Shown: piece after piece, positions 1 to 9,044 of the stretch
Layout of the letters: each line of letters begins with the position of its first letter
How positions within the stretch are numbered: the first letter of the stretch is position 1
Source: Ichthyophis bannanicus
Taxonomy: Eukaryota; Chordata; Amphibia; Gymnophiona; Ichthyophiidae
Length of the DNA: 64,000 nt
Reading direction: 5' to 3'
Assembly (NCBI GenBank): GCA_033557465.1
Contig: JAWIIG010000039.1
Location: 868,001 to 932,000, forward strand
Position numbers and translations under genes: made by a program
The notes under the pieces: model-generated
Told to the model about the DNA's origin: nothing
Databases searched by the model: none
Seen by the model: the letters and a program-made list of their open reading frames with translations, nothing else

Positions 1-1
1 T

Positions 2-958
2 GACCTCTTGCACCATTTGAATGAAGCTGGCTACAAGGTTTCCAGAGCCAAGGCGCAGCTGTGCCAGACAGAAGTGAAATACTTAGGGTTCCACCTGTCC
101 AAAGGAATCCAGAAATTAGGACTTGAGCGAAAAGAAGCAGTATGCTGCATCCCAACCCCCACTACTAGGAAACAGGTGCGAGCTTTCTTGGGAGCTGCAG
201 GCTACTGCCGAATATGGATACCAAATTTTGCGCTCATGGCGAAACCCTTGTACCAAGTCACACAACGAATGGAACAATCTCCCCTGGAATGGGGCTCAGA
301 ACAAGATAAAGCATTCAAATCACTGAAAACAGCATTGATGTCATCCCCAGCTTTGGGACTACCAGATGTGCAGAAACCATTTCGTCTGTATGTCCATGAA
401 TCAAGTGGAAATGCATTGGGAGTCTTGACCCAGCCTCTTGGGTCTTGGCAGCGACCTGTGGCCTACCTGATGAAACAATTGGATCCTGTTGCCAAAGGCT
501 GGCCACCTTGCCTGAGAGCTGTAGCAGCCACAGCCCTCTTAGTGAGCAAAGCAGATAAGCTCACCTTAGGACAAAACCTTCAAGTTACTGTACCACACTC
601 TGTTTTAACCCAAAGCCATTGGCTCACCAACGCTCGAATGTTAAAATATCAAAGTATGTTATGTGAGAATCCTAACTTGCAATTAAGTGTCAGCCAAACT
701 CTAAACCCAGCCACCCTATTGCCCGTCGGTCCAGGCCCTCCTGACCATGATTGCTTGGAAGTAATGGACATTGTGTGCTCAAGTTGCCTAGACTCAACTG
801 ATATCCCCTTGGACCGCCCAGACAAAACTTTCTTTGTGGATGAAAGCAGTCTTGTCATCATTACTGGACATAGCTGTGTTAAATATGCAGTGGTGACCCT
901 TGATTTAGTAGTTAAGTCCTCAGCCCTGGCCCCAGGTTCTTCCTATAGCCCTTCATAG
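2..958 (+). pseudogene. Endogenous retrovirus pol fragment (RT connection and RNase H-like region)
   Basis: The window opens inside a retroviral pol gene. The frame is open from base 2 to the stop at 956-958, about 318 residues. The first 80 residues match the end of a gammaretrovirus-type reverse transcriptase: a VKYLGFHL block is followed by the FLGAAGYCRIWIP block typical of class I (MLV-like) pol. The later part resembles the connection and RNase H region (ALGVLTQPLGSWQRPVAYL), then decays into a shortened tail. The catalytic RT core lies upstream of the window. The frame ends well before a normal pol, and integrase remnants follow in other frames, so this is a pseudogene. Class I assignment is from motif memory and is fairly secure; activity is excluded by the breaks. 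Confidence 0.85.
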
Positions 959-1502
959 GATATACTTAGCCCCTGCTAAGTCTTTAGGAGTTTCCCCTTT
1001 TGAGATTCTGAGATTCTGTAGCCTATTGTATAGAGAGTAAAAGGAGATGTGTGACAGATAGGATCTGAAATTACTAGATAAGCACTATTGGTTTTAAGTT
1101 CTGTTTTGCAGGGTCTTCATGTGTGGGTATGAGATCAGCCCATCCAGGCCCCTGCATCCTTTCAAGCCTGGAGACTCGGTGTGGGTGATAGAGTAGAAGA
1201 CGACACCGCTGGTGCCGTATTGGAAAGGGCCATATGTCGTCTTGTTATCAACCCCGACAGCAGTTAAAGTGGCCGAGATCGACTCCTGGATCCACCACAG
1301 TCGAGTGAAACCAGCCACAGTTCCTGAGAGTTGCCCCTGGACTTGGCTTGCTAATCCTGCATCACCGTTGCGACCACACTGTGAAGAAAAGATCCGTCAT
1401 CGTAAGAACTTTACCAACCTGCTCCTGGACGTCAAGGGAACAGACGTCCTCCAGTTTCGCATTCCAGCAGCCGCTTCTGAACTTGGTTGTGGACTTCCAT
1501 AA
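959..1502 (+). pseudogene. Retroviral integrase C-terminal remnant
   Basis: After the pol stop, short stretches of integrase C-terminus are readable in different frames. Around 975-1010 the residues LGVSPFEIL match the end of the retroviral integrase core. From about 1162 a GDSVWV motif and, after an in-frame stop, the WKGPYVVLL and [10 protein letters not shown] blocks match the GPY/F DNA-binding domain of gammaretroviral integrases. Most of the catalytic core is missing between the two. Reading continues to a stop at 1500-1502 without recognisable similarity. It belongs to the same decayed provirus as its neighbours. Confidence 0.75.
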
Positions 1503-1967
1503 ATGATCCTGAGACTCCATTGCGCCTCACCCTACGACAACAGCCACGGACCTAAGACTTATTGGTCCCTCGGAAACTGCACTATTTCAAGACTGTTTGT
1601 TTATCCGAAGGTAAGCCTCGCATCTGGAGAAAGCTGAAATCATCAGAAATAGACTGTGTTGTGTTAAGAAATTGAGTCCTCTACGAGACTGTGTTCAAAT
1701 GCTCTGAAAAAAAAGAAAAAGAAAAAACTGTTTTGATCTCCTAAAAAGTGAACTGCTCTAAGGAGGCAATAATAGCCTGAGAGACTGTACTATGATATTT
1801 TAAGAACCTGAGACATCCCAGAGGACAGTGATACTTTGGAATCTACAGCCCTACTCCTGCCACAAAGCTGGTAGGTCTACGTACGGCAGAAGCTTGAGGA
1901 CCTACAATCAACTCTACGTCTGCTACCTGTTGTGGAAGCCGACAGTTCCACCAATTTTCCAGAGACT
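1503..1967 (+). other. Non-coding interval of the provirus
   Basis: No frame of useful length and no motif I recognise. In a gammaretrovirus this position covers the end of pol and the start of env, so it is probably decayed internal proviral sequence. Confidence 0.4.
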
Positions 1968-2444
1968 ATGCTCATTATGAATTCTTATTATTGCTTCGTT
2001 CTGGCGGCAGCCTTGGGGTGCTTTGAATTGACTCTTGCCCTGCTTCCCTGTGCAGCCTGCAAACCTAGTATTTGCACAACAGGGAATACCCGGACGTCTC
2101 AACCCCCCGCCAGAATCTTTCCTCTCCTGTTATGGGAACTGCGATGGAACAATGAGAACGGGCCTATTGCTATGATGAACAGTATATATGTCATTTGTTC
2201 CTCCTATGTCTCCTGCCCCTCCGCTTATACATTAGGCATGCTATATGATTTGACAAAGACACTTGTATCAAATGTATTTTTGATTGTGGCTATTTGCATA
2301 TGTATCCCCTGTTTCCTGCCCTTATGCTTGCGCATGCTGAACTCTATTATCGATAGTACTATTGACCGCAAGGCAGCGGCACATATATTAGTCTCATGGA
2401 ATTATTACCCTATACCACACAGTGATCCCTCTACTATGGTCTGA
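1968..2444 (+). pseudogene. Truncated envelope-like reading frame
   Basis: A 158-codon frame lies between the integrase remnant and the 3' LTR, the position of env. The first ATG at 1968 opens a hydrophobic, signal-peptide-like stretch (YYCFVLAAALGCFELTLA). The C-terminal part has a strong membrane segment (VFLIVAICICIPCFLPLCL) followed by a short tail, as at the end of a retroviral transmembrane subunit. The middle, which would carry the surface subunit, the cleavage site and the fusion region, is absent, so this looks like a leader joined to a tail by internal deletion. The env identity rests on position and hydropathy, not on a diagnostic motif. Confidence 0.5.
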
Positions 2445-2506
2445 AGTATTTTTGCTATTTGTGTGATTAGATTCTCACCCTTCCTCACTTGCGGGTGTGA
2501 ATAATC

Positions 2507-2518
2507 AAAAGGAGGGAA
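2507..2518 (+). promoter_or_regulatory. Polypurine tract of the provirus
   Basis: AAAAGGAGGGAA lies immediately before the TG that starts the LTR. This is the plus-strand primer position in retroviruses. Confidence 0.75.
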
Positions 2519-3292
2519 TGTGATAGGCGATGGCCTAGTATGTAGCAGAGCTAGGTCTGAAGCCCTTTTTCCTGCTTTAAAATGTTATTGCTGATTTTGG
2601 AAAATTGCAGAATGCTGTTAGCTGTTAGAAAGAAATACTGTTCTATTCTGGTTTGATAACATGTTCTGCTCTCCTGGAGATAAGAGAATTAAACCTTGGT
2701 ACTGTTTATTGTTTAGGTAAGTCAGATGTCTCTTTCAGTAGAATGCCGAGCCACTGTATCTTTGCTGATTGTGCACTGACCTCGTAATTAGGATAAAAAT
2801 ATAGCAGAGAAACTGAACAGTGTAAGAATATTTTGTCTAGCATTATTGAAGATTGTTTAGTGTTTTGGGCCAAGGCTAGAGATACGTCTTAACCTTGCTT
2901 TGTTTGGCCTTGCTTTGTTTTGCTTTTGTTAAGAATGCTTCTGATATGCCTTCCACTATCTTTGCAAGCTAACTGACCTTGCAGAAGTAGCAAAATATAC
3001 TGTAGTAAAAGTATTATGTTTAGTGTTATGTCTAATTGCTGACCCGTGGCTAGTAAGACCCAAGCAGGGGGAGCGAGTCCTGGGCCCGGTCAGAGATGTC
3101 TATTGGATGAGAGTAAGTGGGCCACTGTGGCCAATGAGGAGTTTTGCCTGTATTAGAATGGAGAAGAAAAGTATATAAACTGTCATTTTTCTGAGCTCTG
3201 TGCTCAGACCATTTTGAATGCTACTGCAATCTGAGTCTGTGCACATTAAATTGGCTTGAATCTTTGCCTGACTCCGGGTATTATTTATTGCA
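2519..3292 (+). mobile_element. 3' LTR of class I endogenous retrovirus
   Basis: The LTR starts TGTGATAGG after the polypurine tract and most likely ends at the CA of TTATTGCA, about 774 bp. U3/R signals are in place: CCAAT at 3131-3135, TATATAAA at 3172-3179 and a poly(A)-like ATTAAA at 3245-3250. An L2 fragment follows directly. No 5' LTR is visible because the provirus extends beyond the window start. Unlike the three other LTRs in the window, the frame starting at LTR base 1 meets a stop within nine codons. Confidence 0.8.
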
Positions 3293-3698
3293 TTCTTATC
3301 AGCTACTACAAAATACACCAAGGAAACATCTAAAAGAGCCTTCAGCATTCATGCCCCAGTAGCATGGAATACCCTCCCACCAGAATTGAGAGCCATAACC
3401 AGTCTAACACAATTCAGGAAAAGTCTTAAGCACTACCTATTCCTAAGTTATTTTCCAGTATAAACCTTCCAAGAGAAATAGTCACACCATGTTCAGTTCT
3501 AGTGAATTTTGACTGCGTTTAATGTATATAGTTTATTGTATATGATTCATATAGACTACCCTGTTTCTTCCAAGTTTTCAAATCCCTGTTACATGTAAAA
3601 TGTACTACAGTTATCCTGTATGTATATGTTTTGTTCCATGTGAACCGCGCTGATGACAATAGTGCGGTATATAAGAAATATTAAAATAAATAAATGTA
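3293..3698 (+). mobile_element. L2-type LINE, 3' end fragment
   Basis: The first part encodes the C-terminus of an L2/CR1-type ORF2 (SIHAPVAWNTLPPELRAI, then a LTQFRKSLKHYLF block). The untranslated end contains the GTGAACCGCGCTGATG...GTGCGGTATATAAG hairpin-like tail and finishes in AAATAAATAAAT. The same tail recurs at 27997-28405, at 63050-63265 and in the SINEs. It is 5' truncated. Confidence 0.75.
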
Positions 3699-4324
3699 AA
3701 ACACGGTCCCTGCTCATCAGAGCTTACAATCTACTCAAGACAGACAGCACAATTTTTTTATTTTATTTATTACATTCTCTTATATACCGCGCTATTCTGC
3801 ATCAGTGCGGTTTACATTGAACAAACTGATATTACATTGAACAGGGCATTATAACTTGGAGATAACTATTTTACAGGGAACATGGGCTATGGAGGGTTAA
3901 GTGGCTTGCCCGAGACCACAAGGAGCACCTGTGGGACTAGAAACCCCAGTCCTTCCGGCCCAAGGTTGCTGTCCTCTAGTGGGATTTGAACCCCCGACCT
4001 TCCGGCCTGAAGTACCTTGCCCCAACCACTAGGCCACTCCTCCACTCCACAATAACTGAGGACAAGGAATGGTAAGGAAACGCAAAGGTGACTAGCGAAT
4101 CAGGATCCAAAGCAGTCTCGAAAAGGTGAGCTTTCAGCATGGATTTGAAAAGGGCCAGAGATGAAGCCTTACGCACAGACTCAGGTAATTTGTTCCAGGC
4201 ATAAAGAGCAGCAAGATGGAAGGATCAAAGACTGGAGTTGGCAATAGAAGATAAGGACACAGATGGGATCTGCCAGAAAAGCAGAGCTTCCAGGAGGGGT
4301 GTAGGGAGAGATAAGAGAGGAAAG
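3699..4324 (-). mobile_element. L2-type LINE fragment, antisense (left part of a split copy)
   Basis: ACGGTCCCTGCTCATCAGAG and the following sequence match the antisense L2 at 31573-33741. A SINE (3751-4047) interrupts it. It breaks off at AAAG (4321-4324), exactly where CR1-E begins. AAAG recurs at 31173-31176 and is followed by the next stretch of L2 (to about 31198), so CR1-E inserted here with a 4-bp target duplication. Confidence 0.65.
3751..4047 (-). mobile_element. tRNA-derived SINE with L2-like tail
   Basis: On the minus strand the head reads GGAGGAGTGGCCTAGTGGTT (A-box-like), and GGGGGTTCAAATCCC is a clear B box. The body is followed by the CACTGATGCAGAATAGCGCGGTATATAAG type L2 tail and an A-rich TAAAT end. 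Near-identical copies lie at 29510-29805 and 33742-34037. It inserted into the antisense L2. RNA polymerase III promoter boxes are known for this class; transcription here is not shown. Confidence 0.85.
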
Positions 4325-5827
4325 TCTTGAAGGACTAGAAAAGGGGACTGTTACTTCTGGAGAGAGATCTGCAATTGTGAGTATATATTTCTGGGAATTT
4401 TCTGAAAGGAATTCTTTGCATTAAAGCTAATTAATCTGTGAACCCACTATTTTTTATTAAATCAGTCAGGGCCTAGTACCAGCAGTTTAAGTTTAAATTT
4501 AAAACACAGAAGAGGGTCTGCTAATAAAGAATTTTATACTACTCCTTGTGTTTGGCCGTGGTCCTTAGCTTCCGCTCTGTTTGCCTAAATTTGGAACCCA
4601 TCAGCGAGCTTGTAGTTTAAATTTAATAGTCACTCAGGGCCTAGCATCAGCAAAGTACTTTTAGTTTAAATTTAAAACACAGAAGAGAGCTTTCTGGTTA
4701 AATTTAGAACCCAGCAGAGAGCTTGTAGTTTAAATTTCATAATAGGTTATTAGAGCCTAGCAGCAGCTAAGAGCTATAATTTAAATCAAATCATAATATA
4801 GCTTAACAGAAAAGGCAAAACAATGTCAGTACTCTTTGAGCAACAAATAAAGTCTTCTAGACACCTTTACAAAGAAGTCTTCTACCTAGGGGGCAAGAGA
4901 CCTGTGAAATCTTTTCAATAGGTGTTAACACTAGGTGGCAGGTCAAAAGGCCATTTGGAAAGACTCCTTCTATCCAAGCAAGGACTGTTAATCACCCAGG
5001 AAGTTGGTCATAGCTTACCTCAGCAGCACAGGCACAAATAGCTCAACCAGAGCTCTGTGATCCTCAGTCTTGAAGCCAATTAATCCGTGAACCCATTATT
5101 TTTTGTTAAATCAGTCAGGGCCTAGTAGCAGCAGTTTAAGTTTAAATTTAAAACACAAAAGAGAGCTTTCTGGTTACATTCCATACCCAGCAGAGAGCTT
5201 GTAGTTTAAATTTAATAGTCACTCAGAGACTAGTATCAGCAAAGTACTTTTAGTTTAAATTTAAAACACAGAAGAGAGCTTTCTGGTTAAATTTGGAACC
5301 CAGCAGAGAGCTTGTAGTTTAAATTTCATAATAAGTTAGAGCCTAGCAGCAGCAAAGAGCTTGCAGCTTTCTGGTTAAATTTGGAACCCAGCAGAGAGCT
5401 TGCAGTTTAAATTTAATAGTCACTCAGGGCCTAGCATTAGCAAAGTACTTTTAGTTTAAATTTAAAACACAGAAGAGAGCTTTCTGGTTAAATGTAGAAC
5501 CCAGTAGAGAGCTTGTAATTTAAATTTCATAATAAGTTAGAGCCTAGCAGCAGCAAAGAACTATAATTTAAATCAAATCAGAATATAGATTAGCACAAAA
5601 CGCAAAACAGGGTCAGTACTCTTTGAGAACAAATAAAGTCTTCTAGGGACCTTTACAAAGAGGTCTTCTACCTAGGGAGCAAGAGACCTGTGAAACGTTT
5701 TCAATAGGTGTTAACACCAGGTGGCAGGTCAAAAGACCATTTTGAAAGACTCCTTCTATTCAAGCAAGGACTGTTAATCACCCAGGAAGTTGGTCACAGC
5801 TTACCTCTGCAGCACAGGCATAAATAG
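4325..5827 (+). repeat. Tandem 5' UTR monomers of CR1-E
   Basis: Two copies of a 5' UTR unit lie in tandem: monomer 1 at about 4325-5070 and monomer 2 from about 5071. A third monomer follows after the solo LTR (25563 onward). Each runs from the TCTTGAAG start to CTCAACCAGAGCTCTGTGAT. Monomer 2 lacks roughly 90 bp after its start. Inside each monomer is a shorter array of about 110 bp built on TTTAAATTTAAAACACAGAA and AACCCAGCAGAGAGCTTG. CR1-B and CR1-D carry only the last monomer. Confidence 0.75.
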
Positions 5828-6037
5828 TGTGGAAAAGGGCCACCTAACCCAGGTCTCAAAACTAAATTGGATACTATAAGGGAACTAGATGAATTATCAT
5901 GTGACAAGGTAATCTATACAACTATGGACCATCCAGTATATGGTAATTTAGATTTGGTGGACAGCAGTGACGAGGAGTCTACCTATGGAATAGGAACTGG
6001 CAGTGACTCTACAGGAGATCACGAAACAGGACTGTAA
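5828..6037 (+). CDS. LTR-encoded C-terminal reading frame (LTR-alpha)
   Basis: The frame beginning at the first base of the LTR (TGT GGA AAA) stays open for 69 codons to the TAA at 6035-6037. The product is acidic towards its end (LDLVDSSDEESTYGIGTG). There is no ATG at the start, so if translated it would be the tail of an upstream internal gene that entered the LTR. That gene is gone because this is a solo LTR. The same phase and the same lack of an initial ATG are seen in the Gypsy LTR and in LTR-beta. No known domain is recognised. Coding status is inferred from phase and composition only. Confidence 0.4.
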   Translation, partial: CGKGPPNPGLKTKLDTIRELDELSCDKVIYTTMDHPVYGNLDLVDSSDEESTYGIGTGSDSTGDHETGL

Positions 6038-6350
6038 AGCTAGATAGCTACAGGTGAAACATATGCTTATTGGATTCACAAGTTAGACTGAACTATTAAA
6101 AAGCTTCTCTCTCTCTGCTAGATTGTTCATTACTGTCAGCAGTTGCAACAGAGAATTAGCTAACAGACCTGAGTACACAGTTATTGGGTCACAGGCCAAC
6201 TTCTCCAAAAAATCTATGAAAATAGACCTTGCTTCCCCTTTATCTTTGCAAGATGATTGGTTGACAGTTAGCAACTAGGGCAGCTTGTACTTTAGAGAAT
6301 CAGACCTTAGGTCAACATGTAACTTGAAATTAAACAAAGCTTGAATAAAG

Positions 6351-6540
6351 CACAGTTACTTACCTGTAACAGGTGATCTCTGGGAACAGCAGGAATAAGT
6401 CTTCACATATGGGTACGTCGGTACCGACGGAGTCTGCACGGGAATGCTCCCCAGCATCCAATCAGAAAGCTTTTGGGAGCATCCCTCGCGCCTGCGCACT
6501 GCCTTCCCGCCTTTTCCACTGCCTCTCCTCAGTTGAGTTT
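6351..6540. repeat. Left terminal inverted repeat of DIRS-2
   Basis: CTTACCTGTAACAGGTGATC leads into a stretch complementary to 24945-25095. It includes a perfect 14-bp palindrome, CGTCGGTACCGACG, near 6406-6419. Confidence 0.8.
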
Positions 6541-6619
6541 CATAGCTGAGACAAAAGGAGAGAAAGAGGAAAGGAAGATAGATAGAGAGATACAACTCCT
6601 AGGGGAGGTGGGTGGGTTG

Positions 6620-6716
6620 TGAAGACTTATTCCTGCTGTTCCCAGAGATCACCTGTTACAGGTAAGTAACTGTGCTATCTCCAGGAACAAGCAGGAATGA
6701 GTCTTCACATATGGGG
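6620..6716. repeat. Internal complementary region of DIRS-2
   Basis: The first half is the complement of the left terminus (CACCTGTTACAGGTAAGTAA) and the second half is the complement of the right terminus (CTCCAGGAACAAGCAGGAAT). In DIRS elements this region templates completion and circularisation of the cDNA. Confidence 0.75.
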
Positions 6717-7429
6717 ACTCCCTAGCTGTAGATGCCAGAGGGAGATCCCATAAAATGCGTGTTCCTGGATCAGGACTGCAGCCCACACAGGGATCTCCGG
6801 TGACCTCACAGCAGTGAGGGTGAAGGTCCAAATCTGGAATTGGCAGGTGACCCAGGTGTCAACTGGGGTAGTATCAGAACGGCAGGTCTTCAGTGGAAAG
6901 CTTCATGGAAAAAAGCTGAAAACTCTTTTAGCTACAGAGTCATTAACATTTAGGAGTAAAAGAGGAAGACTGACCGATTTGGACAACTAGCCCAGTCCTG
7001 AAGGGAAGAAGGGGTATTGAGAAAAGCCCGTATTCCCAAGGAGGACAGATGAGTGAAAGGTTGAAACCTCAGGACTACTGAAGAGCAACACTGTCTTTCC
7101 TAGCTGGTGAGAGATCGGAAAGATATTGAAGCATGATGCTTCAGGGATAGCGAGACCTAGAGTAAAGTGGAAGCTGTTAGTACCACAACAGTGGTTGCAT
7201 GCATAACAGCCCCCACATACCGAGAGTATGAAGATATGCAAGAGCACTGTCTGGAACCTATAAGAAGGTAAAAACCTTTATAGCATAGACAGTTATGGAG
7301 ATAGAATGTGATACATATCTACCTATAAAAAGCATCTCGAGAGATACATATATATATATAGAGGGATATATATATATATGTATATATAGAAACATATGTA
7401 TATAGATATGTGTATATAGAGATATATAT
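6717..7429. other. Degenerate DIRS-2 interior with TA-rich microsatellite
   Basis: No readable gene. In DIRS elements this side should hold the tyrosine recombinase, but I cannot align one. From about 7340 to 7429 the sequence becomes an ATAT/ATAG microsatellite, the target of the Gypsy insertion; its continuation is at 21394-21480. Confidence 0.5.
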
Positions 7430-8308
7430 TGTGACATAGTGGGTCCCTCCAGCCCGGTAGAAGAGGCTAAAAAGCCAGGAACAGGAGTAGGGCTGAGTTG
7501 TAAACAAAAGCACATGGCTCCTGGTTACCTTAGAAACCAAGCACAGAGGCAAGAGAAACGCCCCTGCTACCATTCAGGGAATGAGTCACAAGCTAATGCA
7601 GGACACCTGCTAGGGGGTGGAGTTGAGCACTGCCCGAGAATTCACCCTGATAAAGAGAGTTCAGTTGAGCTTATGGAGTTAGGAGGAGAAGAAGGGTTGG
7701 AAGAAGAAGAAGGAGTAGGAGCTGAGGCATGTGTGCTGGATAAGGAAGCTAATGAGAGCTACGGTGAAGACAGCAGTGCCAGGAAAAAGCCAGAGTCTAT
7801 GTGGAAGGGTGAGAGAGAGTCTTTCTTCAGGAAAAGAAAAGAAACCCCAAGGGAAAGATATAATAAGGGCAGAGTGGATTACCTGCAGTATCCAGGGGAA
7901 CACAGAAGTGAAAGGAAGCCAGGAAGGCAAGTGAAATCTTCTGTGCAAGGCTTAGGTTGGGAACTTACAGCCAGTCCAAAGCCACAAAGAAAACCTCCAC
8001 CAGCTAGGCTAAAAGGTAAGCCAAAAGGCTGGTATAAAAATAGTTACAGTGACTGTATTTACCCAGAGGGTTGGAGCTGGGAAGAGAATACCTGTGCTGA
8101 TAATGTTTGTGAAAGCCAGTATTTAACTCAGGAATATCAGGTGAAACCTGAAGCAGTTAGAAAGGGCGTGGCATCAGGATTGCCGTTACAAACATCTCCT
8201 TCTAGCCAGGAAGAGTTAATGGACTTTGAACCTGAGTGTGTGAATATTGATGAAGATATCATGGACTGTACGATATCGCTTGCTAATGAAATAATCTCAT
8301 TACGCTGA
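7430..8308 (+). CDS. LTR-encoded reading frame, 292 codons (Gypsy 5' LTR copy)
   Basis: The frame is open from LTR base 1 (TGT GAC ATA GTG) to the TGA at 8306-8308. There is no initiator ATG at its start; the first Met is about 30 codons in (KQKHMAPGYL). The product is hydrophilic. It has an acidic run (ELGGEEGLEEEEGVG), a basic middle (RKPGRQ, KPQRKPPPARLKGKPKG) with several Cys and Trp, and an acidic end (MDFEPECVNIDEDIMD). In the 3' LTR the same frame is entered directly from integrase without a stop. It is therefore best read as the C-terminal part of the pol polyprotein copied into the 5' LTR by reverse transcription. No known domain is recognised. Confidence 0.5.
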   Translation, partial: CDIVGPSSPVEEAKKPGTGVGLSCKQKHMAPGYLRNQAQRQEKRPCYHSGNESQANAGHLLGGGVEHCPRIHPDKESSVELMELGGEEGLEEEEGVGAEACVLDKEANESYGEDSSARKKPESMWKGERESFFRKRKETPRERYNKGRVDYLQYPGEHRSERKPGRQVKSSVQGLGWELTASPKPQRKPPPARLKGKPKGWYKNSYSDCIYPEGWSWEENTCADNVCESQYLTQEYQVKPEAVRKGVASGLPLQTSPSSQEELMDFEPECVNIDEDIMDCTISLANEIISLR

Positions 8309-8702
8309 AGGCATGTTTTGAAAGAGAAAGTACAGCACTACTAGCATTGGGAAGCAGAGAGCTGTGAAGAAACAGCATTGTTACGTTGGAATGCTAGATA
8401 TCAACCTGTTTATTGCTGAAGTAAGCCTTTTCTGTTAAAGAACCTTTGATTTGTCCTTATGCCAGTAAATACCTGGTTTGTGTTACTTTGTTCATGGTGA
8501 AATCCACCCCGGGAGGGGAAATAAAATCCTTTGGTTGCTTAAACCACTTTTCCACAACTGCTCCTCATTGATTCTGTGAAGTGACTACATTTCCCAAAAA
8601 AGCCCAGCTTCAGGATTTGTAAAGTAGCTGCTTCAGTGGGGAAGACCCACTCACTTAACCTCTACACACTTATATACGGGGGTTTAAGGAGAGCTGGTGA
8701 CA
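7430..8702 (+). mobile_element. 5' LTR of the Gypsy element
   Basis: The LTR runs from TGTGACATAGTGGG to GGTGACA, about 1273 bp. AATAAA lies at about 8520. Most of its first 880 bp is one open frame. It differs from the 3' LTR at only a few percent of positions by eye, so insertion was fairly recent compared with the surrounding decay. Confidence 0.85.
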
Positions 8703-8725
8703 AATGGCGTAGTAGTTTGGATTTT
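8703..8725 (+). promoter_or_regulatory. Putative primer binding site
   Basis: AATGGCGTAGTAGTTTGG follows the LTR directly, where the minus-strand primer tRNA should bind. The cognate tRNA was not identified. Confidence 0.45.
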
Positions 8726-9044
8726 TACCTGGATTTGAGGACACCACAAGGACGACGTTCCTGCAGCAAGAGCTGACAGCCAGGAGGAAAAGATCCGGAG
8801 CTCGGCTGACGATCGGTCAGACTGGGGAGTTCCCTTTTCTCAGTGCCTGACTCTGCACTGGTGCCAGGTAATTGTAGCTGGGCACGGGTGGAGGAGGATA
8901 CAAAGGAGAAAGGGTGGTGCACAGGAATAGTGCACGGCGTTGAAAAAAAAAAAAAAAGAAGGGGAATTTTTTTTTCTCTCTCTCTTTTTTGGGCCATACT
9001 TGGTTTTTTTTTGTTGTTCTGTTGCAGATACCAGGAGATCCAGA
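8726..9044 (+). other. Gypsy 5' leader with possible intron signals
   Basis: Untranslated leader. TGCCAGGTAATT (near 8865) resembles a splice donor. The long T-rich tract ending GTTCTGTTGCAG (to 9027) resembles an acceptor just upstream of the gag ATG. Splicing is speculative. Confidence 0.35.

Noticed and set aside
7439..8308. Superantigen-like LTR gene as in mouse mammary tumour virus
   Set aside because: The position in the LTR is similar, but there is no membrane segment, no initial Met and no similarity that I can see. A pol extension fits the phase better.
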